Assembly (NCBI RefSeq): GCF_963676735.1
Contig: NZ_OY781464.1
Span: forward strand, 1,149,001 to 1,213,000
Length of the DNA: 64,000 nucleotides
Source: an uncultured Draconibacterium sp.
GTDB taxonomy: Bacteria; Bacteroidota; Bacteroidia; Bacteroidales; Prolixibacteraceae
Reading direction: 5' to 3'
Each line of letters begins with the position of its first letter. Positions within the stretch are counted from its first letter, which is position 1. The notes beneath the pieces were generated by a model. That model saw only the letters and a list, made by a program, of their open reading frames with translations, did not search any database and had not been told where the DNA came from. Both the position numbers and the translations under genes were made by a program. Positions 45,275-53,908 of the stretch are shown piece after piece.

Positions 45275-47722
45275 ATGGAAAACCATGCAAAGAGATTTTA
45301 CCGAAACCTGAAAAGAAACAGCTTTGTTACTGTAATCAGTGCCATTAGTTTAATTATTGGTTTCACTGCGTGTATGCTCATCTTTTCGTATACTTTAAAC
45401 GAATTTAAGTACGACAAACATTTGCCGAATCATCAGCAGCTTTACCGGGTTGCGTCGAAGGTTAGAATGGGCGGTATTGATTTTAGTTCGGCAATGGCAG
45501 CCCCGCCATTGGCAAAAACATTGGTTCAGGAAATTCCCGAAATCCAAAAAGCCACCCGTTTATGGCAGTGGAATATTCTTTCGGTAAAACGGGAAACAGC
45601 TAAGGGAGAACTTATTGCGTACAACGAGAATTATGTAACCGAAGTTGATTCTAACTTTTTCGATGTTTTTAACTTCGAATTGCTTCAGGGAAATAAGCAA
45701 AACTGTTTAAAAGCTCCCAATGCAATTGTTATTACCGAGGCCACCGCAAAAAAGTATTTTGGTACCGAAGCCTATGAACAAGGTATGATAATGGGAGAGG
45801 TGTTGTTCCTGAAAATTTTTGGAAAATACAGGCCCTACGAAATTATGGGAATTTGCGAGACTCCGCCTAAAAAAATGCATTTCGATTTCACTATTCTGTT
45901 TTCGAATAAAGCCGATCCCGACAGTGGTACCAACCATTGGTTAAATAATACTTATTATACTTATGCGCTTTTAAATCCGCAGGCAAATATTGCCAGGGTT
46001 GAATCGAAACTCGAAAATATTGTCACGAAATATGTTAACCAGGGGTACAACAAAAACTTTGCTCTCTCCGAAAATGCTGATTCTGATTATTGGCAATACA
46101 CGCTGCAACCGATCTCTGATATTCATTTAAAATCAAATTTCGAGCGGGAACTAAAAGTAAACAGTAGTTACCGCAACGTTAAAATAGCCATTGGAATTGC
46201 TTTACTGATTCTGATAATTGCGCTAATTAACTATATCAACCTGTCAACTGTTGTCAATTTTCGTCGCTCAAAAGAAATGGCCATTAAAAAAATTGCCGGG
46301 ATGAAAAGCGGCTCAATTTTTTTCGGATTTATTTCCGAGTCGGTTTTGTTTGTAGTAATAGCAATGGTTATTGCATTGGTATTAAGTTTGTTAACTGTTG
46401 ATTTATTGGAACCCATATCAACAGGAATTAGCGAATTGCAAATTTTGAAGGAGCCTTTAACCTTCTTTTTAATTGTAGTATTGATATTGCTGACAGGAAT
46501 TGCCGGAGGAATGTATCCGGCGCTTAAAATGGCCGGCGCAAAAAATATAACACTATTGAGCTCCAAAGTAACAGGCATTGCTTCGGGGCAACGTTTCAGA
46601 AAGGTTTTTGTAATTCTGCAATTTGTTATTGCCATTGTTTTAATAGTTTCATCTATTGTTGTTTCTCGACAGTTAAGCTTTCTTACCCATAAAAATCCAG
46701 GTTTTGATAACGAGCATGTTTTAATTTGCGATGCCCCTGTTTTTGCCATGAGGAACCATTTCGAAAACTTTAAATCGGCACTTACAGACCAAGACGGTAT
46801 TCTCGAGGTATCATCGGCAAATACGGTACCAGGCGATGGTGAATTTAACTTTCCCTTGTACCTGAAGAAGCAGCGGCAAGGTGCGCACCAGGTGGTTATT
46901 CCATACGAGGCCGGTTACGATTTTATTTCAACACTGGGGCTTCAGCTGCTTGAAGGACGGGATTTTGCAAAAAATTACGACGATACAAATACAATTATTT
47001 TAAATGAAACGGCTGTAAAGGCATTGGGACTTACCAACCCGGTAGGCAAGTATATTTACAACAGCGAAGTAAGGGCAAACACCGAAAAGCTCACAAGGCT
47101 ACAAATTATCGGAGTTGTTAAAGACGTTCACTTCCAGTCGTACCATAAAAGCATTAAACCCTTTGCCATTCAATTAAAGAACTTTCATAACTACCTGGTT
47201 GTGCGCGTTCAACCCAACAACCTGAAGCAAACCATTGATTTTGTGCAAAAAAGCTGGAGCAATTTTTACCCAGAATCCCCTTTTAGCTATACTTTTTTAG
47301 ATAAAAAATTTGAAGCACTTTACCACAAAGAGGAAGGAATGAAATCCTTCATTCTGCTTTTTACGGGCCTTGCAATATTTATTGCAGTTATAGGATTGTT
47401 TGCTTTGTCAGTTTTTGTTGCCAACCAACGCGTGAAGGAGATAGGAATCAGGAAAGTGAATGGAGCGAAAATAACAGAGATAATAATCATGCTAAACACC
47501 GATTTTGTAAAATGGGTGGTAGTTGCTTTTGTAGTGGCCTGCCCGCTTGTTTATATTGCCATGCGCGTGTGGCTCGGTAATTTTGCCTATAAAACTGAAC
47601 TGGATTGGTGGATATTTGCTTTAGCCGGAGTAATGGCTTTGGTAATTGCATTATTTACGGTTTCTTATCAATCGTTTAAGGCTGCTGTTAAAAATCCGGT
47701 GGAGAGTTTAAGGTATGAATAA
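45275..47722 (+). CDS. FtsX/MacB-type ABC transporter permease
   Basis: An 815-residue membrane protein with the double-repeat layout of Bacteroidota MacB-like permeases: an N-terminal membrane helix (about 18-40), a periplasmic MacB-PCD domain (about 45-270), three membrane helices (about 300-320, 345-370, 395-415), a further helix near 440-460, a second periplasmic domain (about 480-670), and three C-terminal FtsX helices (about 690-800; VKEIGIRKVNGAKITEIIIMLN motif). The matching ATPase is not encoded beside it, so it must pair with one elsewhere. Such permeases export lipoproteins, peptides or drugs. Its place between two GH141-like genes may be chance insertion; a link to the glycan is not shown. 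Confidence 0.85.
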   Translation: MENHAKRFYRNLKRNSFVTVISAISLIIGFTACMLIFSYTLNEFKYDKHLPNHQQLYRVASKVRMGGIDFSSAMAAPPLAKTLVQEIPEIQKATRLWQWNILSVKRETAKGELIAYNENYVTEVDSNFFDVFNFELLQGNKQNCLKAPNAIVITEATAKKYFGTEAYEQGMIMGEVLFLKIFGKYRPYEIMGICETPPKKMHFDFTILFSNKADPDSGTNHWLNNTYYTYALLNPQANIARVESKLENIVTKYVNQGYNKNFALSENADSDYWQYTLQPISDIHLKSNFERELKVNSSYRNVKIAIGIALLILIIALINYINLSTVVNFRRSKEMAIKKIAGMKSGSIFFGFISESVLFVVIAMVIALVLSLLTVDLLEPISTGISELQILKEPLTFFLIVVLILLTGIAGGMYPALKMAGAKNITLLSSKVTGIASGQRFRKVFVILQFVIAIVLIVSSIVVSRQLSFLTHKNPGFDNEHVLICDAPVFAMRNHFENFKSALTDQDGILEVSSANTVPGDGEFNFPLYLKKQRQGAHQVVIPYEAGYDFISTLGLQLLEGRDFAKNYDDTNTIILNETAVKALGLTNPVGKYIYNSEVRANTEKLTRLQIIGVVKDVHFQSYHKSIKPFAIQLKNFHNYLVVRVQPNNLKQTIDFVQKSWSNFYPESPFSYTFLDKKFEALYHKEEGMKSFILLFTGLAIFIAVIGLFALSVFVANQRVKEIGIRKVNGAKITEIIIMLNTDFVKWVVVAFVVACPLVYIAMRVWLGNFAYKTELDWWIFALAGVMALVIALFTVSYQSFKAAVKNPVESLRYE

Positions 47723-47787
47723 TCAAATACAAGATAATTAAAGTAAATCCTATCCAATTATATAGTTAATTAATAATTCGTAAAAAT

Positions 47788-49977
47788 ATGACACGTAAAA
47801 TGATTAAAAAGGTTAATAAAATTATGCTCCTCTCTTTGGGGTTGACTATAATATCATTGGGAGTACTAACTGCCCAAGAGGTTTATCATGTTAATCCAAA
47901 TGCTGTAAAAAACGGTAGGGGAACTTTAAAATCACCATTTAATTCTATTCAGGCGGCACAAAAAATGGTAGCCAAAAAGAATGGAAATATGTCGGAAGAT
48001 ATTATTGTGTATTTGCATGATGGCACCTACAAACTTACAAATCCATTGGTTTTTAAAGAAGAAGATTCGGGAAGCAATGGTTTTAATGTTATTTACAAAG
48101 CCTACAAAAATGAAACTCCGATAATAAGTGGGGGGCAACAAATTACCGGATGGGAAAAAGTAGATGAGAACATTTACAAAGCTCATTTCGAGCGTGACCA
48201 AAAGCTAAGAGCATTGTTTGTAAATGGAAAACGGATGCGTATGGCAGGAACCGATGTTCCTGTTGCCGGGCAAGGAGATTGGGGTGAATTTAAAATTTCA
48301 GGAGAAGAAAGTTGGGCATTCGGACCGGGCACTACCATCGATGGAATTAAATTTCTGTCAGCAGATATTAATGTGTACGAAAATCCGGAAGACATTGAAT
48401 TGGTGCAATTTAATGTCTGGACTGAAAAGATACTTTGTGCACGTGAGATTGAAAAATTTGGAGATACCACTGTTGTAAAATTACAACAACCTTACGGAGC
48501 TATTGCCACATCAATGGCCTGGGCCGGAAAAATAAATTACCAGAAAAACTTTGTGATTCGAAATGCCTATGAGCTTTTGGATGCTCCAGGCGAGTTTTAT
48601 TTTAACCGTAAATCACAAACTATTTACTATTACACCGATGGTGAAGATATGGCAACGGCCGAAGTTATTGCCCCCGCATCTGATGGGTTAATTCAAATAA
48701 AAGGCAGCTCAACAGATTCGCGTGTTAAAAATATTTGTTTTGAAGGAATTACATTCTCTCACGATCATTGGCAACTAATGGAAGTTGCAGGTTCGTATGG
48801 TTTTGCCGGAATACAATGTCTGGGACTGGCAGTAAAATATATACCTAATGGCAATTGGCATCCGAGCGAATACAACAGCACCGATATTCCGAGAGGTACG
48901 ATACAAGTGCAAAATGCTGAAAATATTTCTTTTCGTCGAAACCGTTTTCAGAAATTAGGCTCGGCAACTACCATAAACTTTGTGAACGATGTAAGAAACA
49001 GCGAAGTGGTTGGGAATTATTTTAACGATTTATTGGGCAATTCTGTAAATATTGGCCATTCGCAACATTATAAAATTGGCGATGGCCCAATTGCCGAACC
49101 ACAACAGCGTTTACAAAACAACAATGAGGTTTCAGCTGCCCACCTAAAAGTTGCCAACAACGAACAAATTCAACAAAAAACGCCTGTTCCGTCTTTAGTC
49201 GCAAATCATTCCGATGCGATTTCCAGCGAAGATCAAATGCTTGAAGAGCTGTCAAATAACTACTATAAAAAAGGAGACGGAGCCGTTTTTACAGTTGCGG
49301 CAGAAGGTTTGTGCGAATTCAATACAATAAGTAATAATTATGTGCGAAATGTGAGTCTCGATTTCCGACAAGTAGAAGGAATTACTTCATTTTTTGTAGC
49401 CAATACAACCATCGAACATAACGATATTGAGTGGACACCCTATGGTGCCATCACCTGCGGTTGGTGGTGGGGAAATGCAGGGATTCCTCCTTCAAAAGTT
49501 GCAAAAAACAATAGGATTCGTTTTAACCGGGCAGGAAATACACACCAGGTTCTCGACGATGGCGGTATTATTTACATGCTGGGAGAGCAGCCCGGTTCGG
49601 TAATTGAAGGCAATTACGTGTTTAACGGACCACGCTGTATATATCCTGATGACGGTTCGGCTTACCTTACCATCAAAAAAAATGTGGTGGATAATCCAAG
49701 CTACAAATGGATGTGGTTGCATTTTTGGACTAAAAGATGCCACGATAATGTGGTAAGCGAAAATTATGTGAAAAATAACCTGCTGATGGATAACGGCACG
49801 AACAATAAAATTGAAAAGACTTTTTCGTTTCGGGAAGACGAGTTCTCAGAGGAAGCGCAAAAGATTATTGAAAATGCCGGAATTCAGAAGGAATATGAAG
49901 ACATAATCCCGGAAGAAGAACCGGAAAGAATATTTATTCATCCGAAAGATTTTGTTGAAGGCGATATTTTCCACTAA
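47788..49977 (+). CDS. GH141-like right-handed beta-helix glycosidase with a 65-residue insert (paralogue 3)
   Basis: A 729-residue protein with a signal peptide (hydrophobic IMLLSLGLTIISLGVLTA near residues 12-30). It is a close paralogue of the protein at 17429, sharing long stretches such as SKVA, DDGGIIY and GPRCIYPDDGSAYLTI. The main difference is a 65-codon segment (49087-49281) of Gln/Asn-rich, low-complexity character. It is bounded by near-repeats YKIGDG and YKKGDG, so the family loop between two helix coils has been expanded here or collapsed in the other copy. Activity is expected to match the paralogue (fucosidase-like, unproven). It is followed by 330 bases and a symporter gene. 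Confidence 0.75.
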   Translation: MTRKMIKKVNKIMLLSLGLTIISLGVLTAQEVYHVNPNAVKNGRGTLKSPFNSIQAAQKMVAKKNGNMSEDIIVYLHDGTYKLTNPLVFKEEDSGSNGFNVIYKAYKNETPIISGGQQITGWEKVDENIYKAHFERDQKLRALFVNGKRMRMAGTDVPVAGQGDWGEFKISGEESWAFGPGTTIDGIKFLSADINVYENPEDIELVQFNVWTEKILCAREIEKFGDTTVVKLQQPYGAIATSMAWAGKINYQKNFVIRNAYELLDAPGEFYFNRKSQTIYYYTDGEDMATAEVIAPASDGLIQIKGSSTDSRVKNICFEGITFSHDHWQLMEVAGSYGFAGIQCLGLAVKYIPNGNWHPSEYNSTDIPRGTIQVQNAENISFRRNRFQKLGSATTINFVNDVRNSEVVGNYFNDLLGNSVNIGHSQHYKIGDGPIAEPQQRLQNNNEVSAAHLKVANNEQIQQKTPVPSLVANHSDAISSEDQMLEELSNNYYKKGDGAVFTVAAEGLCEFNTISNNYVRNVSLDFRQVEGITSFFVANTTIEHNDIEWTPYGAITCGWWWGNAGIPPSKVAKNNRIRFNRAGNTHQVLDDGGIIYMLGEQPGSVIEGNYVFNGPRCIYPDDGSAYLTIKKNVVDNPSYKWMWLHFWTKRCHDNVVSENYVKNNLLMDNGTNNKIEKTFSFREDEFSEEAQKIIENAGIQKEYEDIIPEEEPERIFIHPKDFVEGDIFH

Positions 49978-50308
49978 AAAGATGAGTTGGAAATTTTTAT
50001 ATTCTGGTAAAAGTCATTAGTTGTTAGTAATGAGTTGTATATGTGCCGTGGTTAAACATTCTTGGCAGGTAATGTTTTGTTTAAATATTTGTTTTTAAAG
50101 CGGTATACAAACGCAATGCATCTTGTTTTATCGTGCACTAGCTGTTTTTATCAAAATTATAGAATCGACCGTAGTAAAATTGTAGTACTTATTTTGTATA
50201 AAAACAAACATCTTTATACCTAATCGTATTTTCAATAACCATTAAAATTTTTACTGCAAACAAAACCTGTTTTGATGTAAAAAATAAGTGAACAATAAAC
50301 CGGAATTT
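49978..50308 (+). other. Intergenic region upstream of the symporter gene
   Basis: No gene is supported in these 331 bases. The sequence is AT-rich; TTATTTTG near 50192 loosely resembles a -7 box. No strong terminator hairpin is seen after the GH141-like gene. Confidence 0.4.
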
Positions 50309-51895
50309 ATGGATAACATTAATAGCTTTTTAAGTACAATAGATTTTATTGTAGTTGCAATTTACCTGTTTATTCTTATTGCAATAGGGTATTGGGTAAG
50401 TTTTGTTAAAAAGAAAGATGAGGATGCTAATCTTTTTTTGGCAGCCCGATCCCTTAATTGGTCAAAAATAGGCTTAACAATGTGGGGAACCAATGTGGGA
50501 CCATCTATGCTCATAGCATCGGCCAGTATCGGCTATACATCGGGTGTTGTGGCAGGTAACTTCAGTTGGTATGCATTTGTTTTTATATTGCTTTTGGCAA
50601 CCGTTTTTGCACCACGTTATTTAGGGGCAAAAGTACAAACCCTGCCCGAGTTTATGGGGAAACGTTTTGGACAATCAACAAGAAGTATTCTTGCGTGGTA
50701 CACTTTAATCGCAACGCTAATTTCATGGTTGGCTTTAACTCTTTTTGCAGGCGGGATATTGGTCGGTCAGATATTAAACATCTCCTTATTTTATTCGGTA
50801 ATTATTTTAATGCTGATATCCGGTTTTTTTACAGTAGCCGGAGGATTAAAAGCAATCGCTTATACCAATGTCTTTCAAATGATTTTATTAATTGTTGTTT
50901 CAATGATTCTAACAGTAATTGGAATTGTAAAGGCAGGTGGTCCGGCGGCAATTGTTGAGGCAACACCGGCAAACTACTGGAATTTGTTTCAACCTCTTGA
51001 TGATCCAAATTATCCGTGGATAGCTATTGTGTTGGGGTATCCTATAATGGGGGTTTGGTTTTGGTGTACCGACCAATCCATGGTACAATCGGTTTTGGGG
51101 GCTAAAAATCTGAAACAAGGTCAGATGGGAGCCAACTTTACAGGATGGTTAAAAATTCTGGATGTTTTTCTGTTTATAATTCCCGGCGTTATTTGTTTTG
51201 TGTTGTTTCCCAACCTTACTAACCCCGATGAAGCATATATGACCATGGTTACCCGATTATTGCCTGTGGGTTTAATTGGACTTGTAATGTCGGTTTTAAT
51301 AGCGGCTTTGGTTAGTACAATTGGCTCGGCACTTAATTCACTTAGTACAGTTTTTACCATGGATATTTATGTAAAAAACTACAAACCGGAAGCAACTCCG
51401 AAGCAGGTAATTAAAACAGGTAGAATTGTTACCGTAATTGGTGCATTTTTAGCCGTAGTTTGTGCCGTTGCCATAGATAGTATTAAAGGCTTAAATTTAT
51501 TTGACGTTTTCCAGGCAGTTCTGGGATTTCTGGCGCCACCAATGTCAGTAGTCTTTTTGTTTGGTGTGTTGTGGAAAAAAACGACTAAAAAAGCAGCCAA
51601 TTTTACGCTTTCGGTTGGCACCTTAATCAGCTTAGGAACGGGCGTAATGTATTTGTGGATATTTCCCAACGAAAAATATGATTTCTGGCCGCATTTCCTG
51701 CTGCTTTCATTTTTTATTTTTATCCTACTTGCAGTTTTAGCCTTCTTAATTTCTAAGTTCGATAAAACTGTCGATACGCAAGTTGAATTTAATTATGGGA
51801 AACTTCCAAAACCAGATAGGCAGGTATCGATACTTTGGGGAGCTTTGGTTGCTGTAATGATAGGTTTATACCTGATTTTTAACCTGGTTTTATAG
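50309..51895 (+). CDS. Sodium:solute symporter (SSS family), likely sugar uptake
   Basis: A 528-residue inner-membrane protein from ATG 50309 (GTG 50288 is an alternative seven codons earlier). About 13-14 membrane helices are visible. SSS hallmarks include the first-helix IYLFILIAIGYWVSF, the LFLAARSLNWSKIGLTMWGTNVGPS region and the GLIGLVMSVLIAALVSTIGSALNSLSTVFTMDIY segment around residues 345-360 typical of the SGLT-type sugar transporters. It should bring a monosaccharide or small solute across the inner membrane with sodium. As the last gene after PUL B enzymes it may import the released sugar, but the substrate is not readable. Confidence 0.88.
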   Translation: MDNINSFLSTIDFIVVAIYLFILIAIGYWVSFVKKKDEDANLFLAARSLNWSKIGLTMWGTNVGPSMLIASASIGYTSGVVAGNFSWYAFVFILLLATVFAPRYLGAKVQTLPEFMGKRFGQSTRSILAWYTLIATLISWLALTLFAGGILVGQILNISLFYSVIILMLISGFFTVAGGLKAIAYTNVFQMILLIVVSMILTVIGIVKAGGPAAIVEATPANYWNLFQPLDDPNYPWIAIVLGYPIMGVWFWCTDQSMVQSVLGAKNLKQGQMGANFTGWLKILDVFLFIIPGVICFVLFPNLTNPDEAYMTMVTRLLPVGLIGLVMSVLIAALVSTIGSALNSLSTVFTMDIYVKNYKPEATPKQVIKTGRIVTVIGAFLAVVCAVAIDSIKGLNLFDVFQAVLGFLAPPMSVVFLFGVLWKKTTKKAANFTLSVGTLISLGTGVMYLWIFPNEKYDFWPHFLLLSFFIFILLAVLAFLISKFDKTVDTQVEFNYGKLPKPDRQVSILWGALVAVMIGLYLIFNLVL

Positions 51896-52066
51896 TTTCT
51901 GATTAGTGTTGCCATAAAAATTTGTAGCTAATATGAACACGTTAAGAAAAGGAGAGCCACCTTAACGAAATATGCGAAATAGTTGCACCCACTATGTATT
52001 ACAGTTTTTTCAATAAATTATTTATATCTTTCAACATGTTTTTATAAACCCAATTATAACTAAGAA

Positions 52067-52750
52067 ATGAAAAAATCTGTAAGACTCTCTGCTGTGATCT
52101 TTTTTGTGTTTTTGTCGGCTACGGTTTTGGCGCAGTACCCTTCAGTAACTTTTTTTGGAGGGGCCAACATGGCCACCACCGATGTTAAATTTGGATCAGT
52201 TAATACTGATATTGAAGATACCTTTAAACCCCTTTACGGAATGAATATTGGTGCGCTGTATGAGTATGTGTTAAACAAGGATAAGTCGCAGGAAATAGCT
52301 GTAGAGGGTGGTTTGATTTTTGAAAATAAAGGCTTTCATCAAAAACTGGAAGAACCAAGCTACAGCCACAAGAACAGAACAACACTTTATTTCATTGATG
52401 TTCCTGCCTATTTAAAATACATTTATCGGTTTCGGTCGTTAAATAAAATTTATGTTGGTGCCGGAGGTTTTGTGGGAGCCGGTTTATTCGGCAACGAATC
52501 AATAACTTTTCAATACGAGGGGGCAGACCCTACAAGTAATTCGGAAAGTGTAAACTGGGGATCAGAAGGAGACTACCAGCGTTTGGATTACGGCGTTTCC
52601 GGAAAAATAGGCTTCTTAAGCCATCGTGGTTTAAACATTTGTGTATCGTACGACCATGGTTTTGCTGATATTGCAACCTTAGAAACCGAAGAGGCAAAAA
52701 CCCGCGTATTCCGTTTATCCCTGGGATATACCCTGAGGTTGGATGACTAA
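52067..52750 (+). CDS. Outer-membrane beta-barrel protein (PorT/OmpW-like)
   Basis: A 227-residue protein with a signal peptide (about 1-22, ending TVLAQ) and alternating hydrophobic strands typical of a small eight-strand barrel: SVTFFGGANMATTDVKFG, MNIGALYEYVL, GLIFENKGF, IDVPAYLKYIYRF, KIYVGAGGFVGAGLFG, YGVSGKIGFL and a terminal aromatic-rich strand. It belongs to the broad PorT-like outer-membrane barrel families of Bacteroidota; function unknown. The AraC-family gene starts 12 bases after its stop, so they are co-transcribed. Confidence 0.75.
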   Translation: MKKSVRLSAVIFFVFLSATVLAQYPSVTFFGGANMATTDVKFGSVNTDIEDTFKPLYGMNIGALYEYVLNKDKSQEIAVEGGLIFENKGFHQKLEEPSYSHKNRTTLYFIDVPAYLKYIYRFRSLNKIYVGAGGFVGAGLFGNESITFQYEGADPTSNSESVNWGSEGDYQRLDYGVSGKIGFLSHRGLNICVSYDHGFADIATLETEEAKTRVFRLSLGYTLRLDD

Positions 52751-52762
52751 AATCTGCGTTTA

Positions 52763-53644
52763 TTGAAGCCTGACGCTGAAAATATTCCCGTTTACAGCTT
52801 GCATAATTTCAGTTCGGAAGAACGTGCAAGCCAGCAGTTTCAAGTAGAAGTATTTGATGCAAATCGCCATTTTGCGGTTAAATATCCGCATCGGCACGAT
52901 TTTTTTGAAGTGCTGTACTTGCAAAAGGGCAGTGGCTCGCATGTTATTGATGGGAACAAATATGATATTAAGCCCCCATGTGTGTTTTTTATGTCGCCGG
53001 GGCAAGCCCATAAAATCGACTTATCGCACGATATTGATGGCTATATATTTATTTTTACTTCCGAATTTTATCTCATAAACCAACGCAACCCTAATCGTTT
53101 AATTGAATTTCCCTTCTTTTTTACCATTCGGCAAAACAATCCTCCCTTGCTTCTGGAAAATGAAAACGATGTGCTTTTTCTTGAGCGTTTATTTCAAAAA
53201 GGAATTGAAGAAATAACGAAAGAAAAGGGAGGCGCAATTGATGTCTTGAGGGCAGTACTTGATTTGATTCTGACCACCTGTGCGGCACAATATCCTTATG
53301 ACGAAAACCGATGGAAAGGAAAAGGGCATATTGTAGTTAAAAAATTCTTTCAGCTGTTGGAAGAACATTTTCACGAGAACCTTACGGTAGCCGAATATGC
53401 CGATTTAATGGCATTAACGGCAAACCATTTAACGCAAACAGTAAGTCAGCTTACAGGTAAAACGTCGTCGCAAATTATAAAGGCAAAACAAGTTATCGAA
53501 ATAAAACGCCTGTTGGTTCACACCAACCTCTCGGTAACAGAGATTGCTACAAAACTGAATTTCCCCGACCAAAGTTACTTTGCCAAATTTTTTAAACGCG
53601 AAGTGGGCATGTCGCCACTGCAGTTTCGAACTCGTTCGATGTAG
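52763..53644 (+). CDS. AraC-family transcriptional regulator
   Basis: A 293-residue protein with a cupin-type sensor domain (about 30-170; FAVKYPHRHDFFEVLYLQKGSGSHVIDG, CVFFMSPGQAHKI) and two helix-turn-helix units at the C-terminus (NLTVAEYADLMALTANHLTQTVSQLTG, then LSVTEIATKLNFPDQSYFAKFFKREVGMSPLQFR). The in-frame stop at 52748 leaves only CTG 52754 or TTG 52763 as starts before conserved sequence, so a TTG start is likely, probably helped by the barrel-protein gene ending 12 bases upstream. It may respond to a sugar; its target genes are not evident. Confidence 0.88.
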   Translation: MKPDAENIPVYSLHNFSSEERASQQFQVEVFDANRHFAVKYPHRHDFFEVLYLQKGSGSHVIDGNKYDIKPPCVFFMSPGQAHKIDLSHDIDGYIFIFTSEFYLINQRNPNRLIEFPFFFTIRQNNPPLLLENENDVLFLERLFQKGIEEITKEKGGAIDVLRAVLDLILTTCAAQYPYDENRWKGKGHIVVKKFFQLLEEHFHENLTVAEYADLMALTANHLTQTVSQLTGKTSSQIIKAKQVIEIKRLLVHTNLSVTEIATKLNFPDQSYFAKFFKREVGMSPLQFRTRSM

Positions 53645-53908
53645 TGCCAAGAGTAAATATTCCATTCAATAGGAGTTGTTAAAATATTGAAAATTAATGG
53701 GGTAAAATAATGTATGTGGTAGTTTGAAAATCCTAATCCATGAAAATTACCTAAAAATCATGTATTTTTACATTTTCTTGTAACGAATATTTTATTGCTT
53801 TGTACAGGTAAAATTTGTTGGCTACATACGAGACGGCAGAATTTATTATTTTTTCCGGGTAAGTTACCGGAGGCTCAAAAAAGAATAGATTATTAAAAAA
53901 TAAAACAG

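Noticed and set aside
46231..46749. A 172-codon minus-strand frame inside the FtsX-like permease gene
   Set aside because: Long, but fully within a well-supported gene and without recognisable motifs; a shadow frame.
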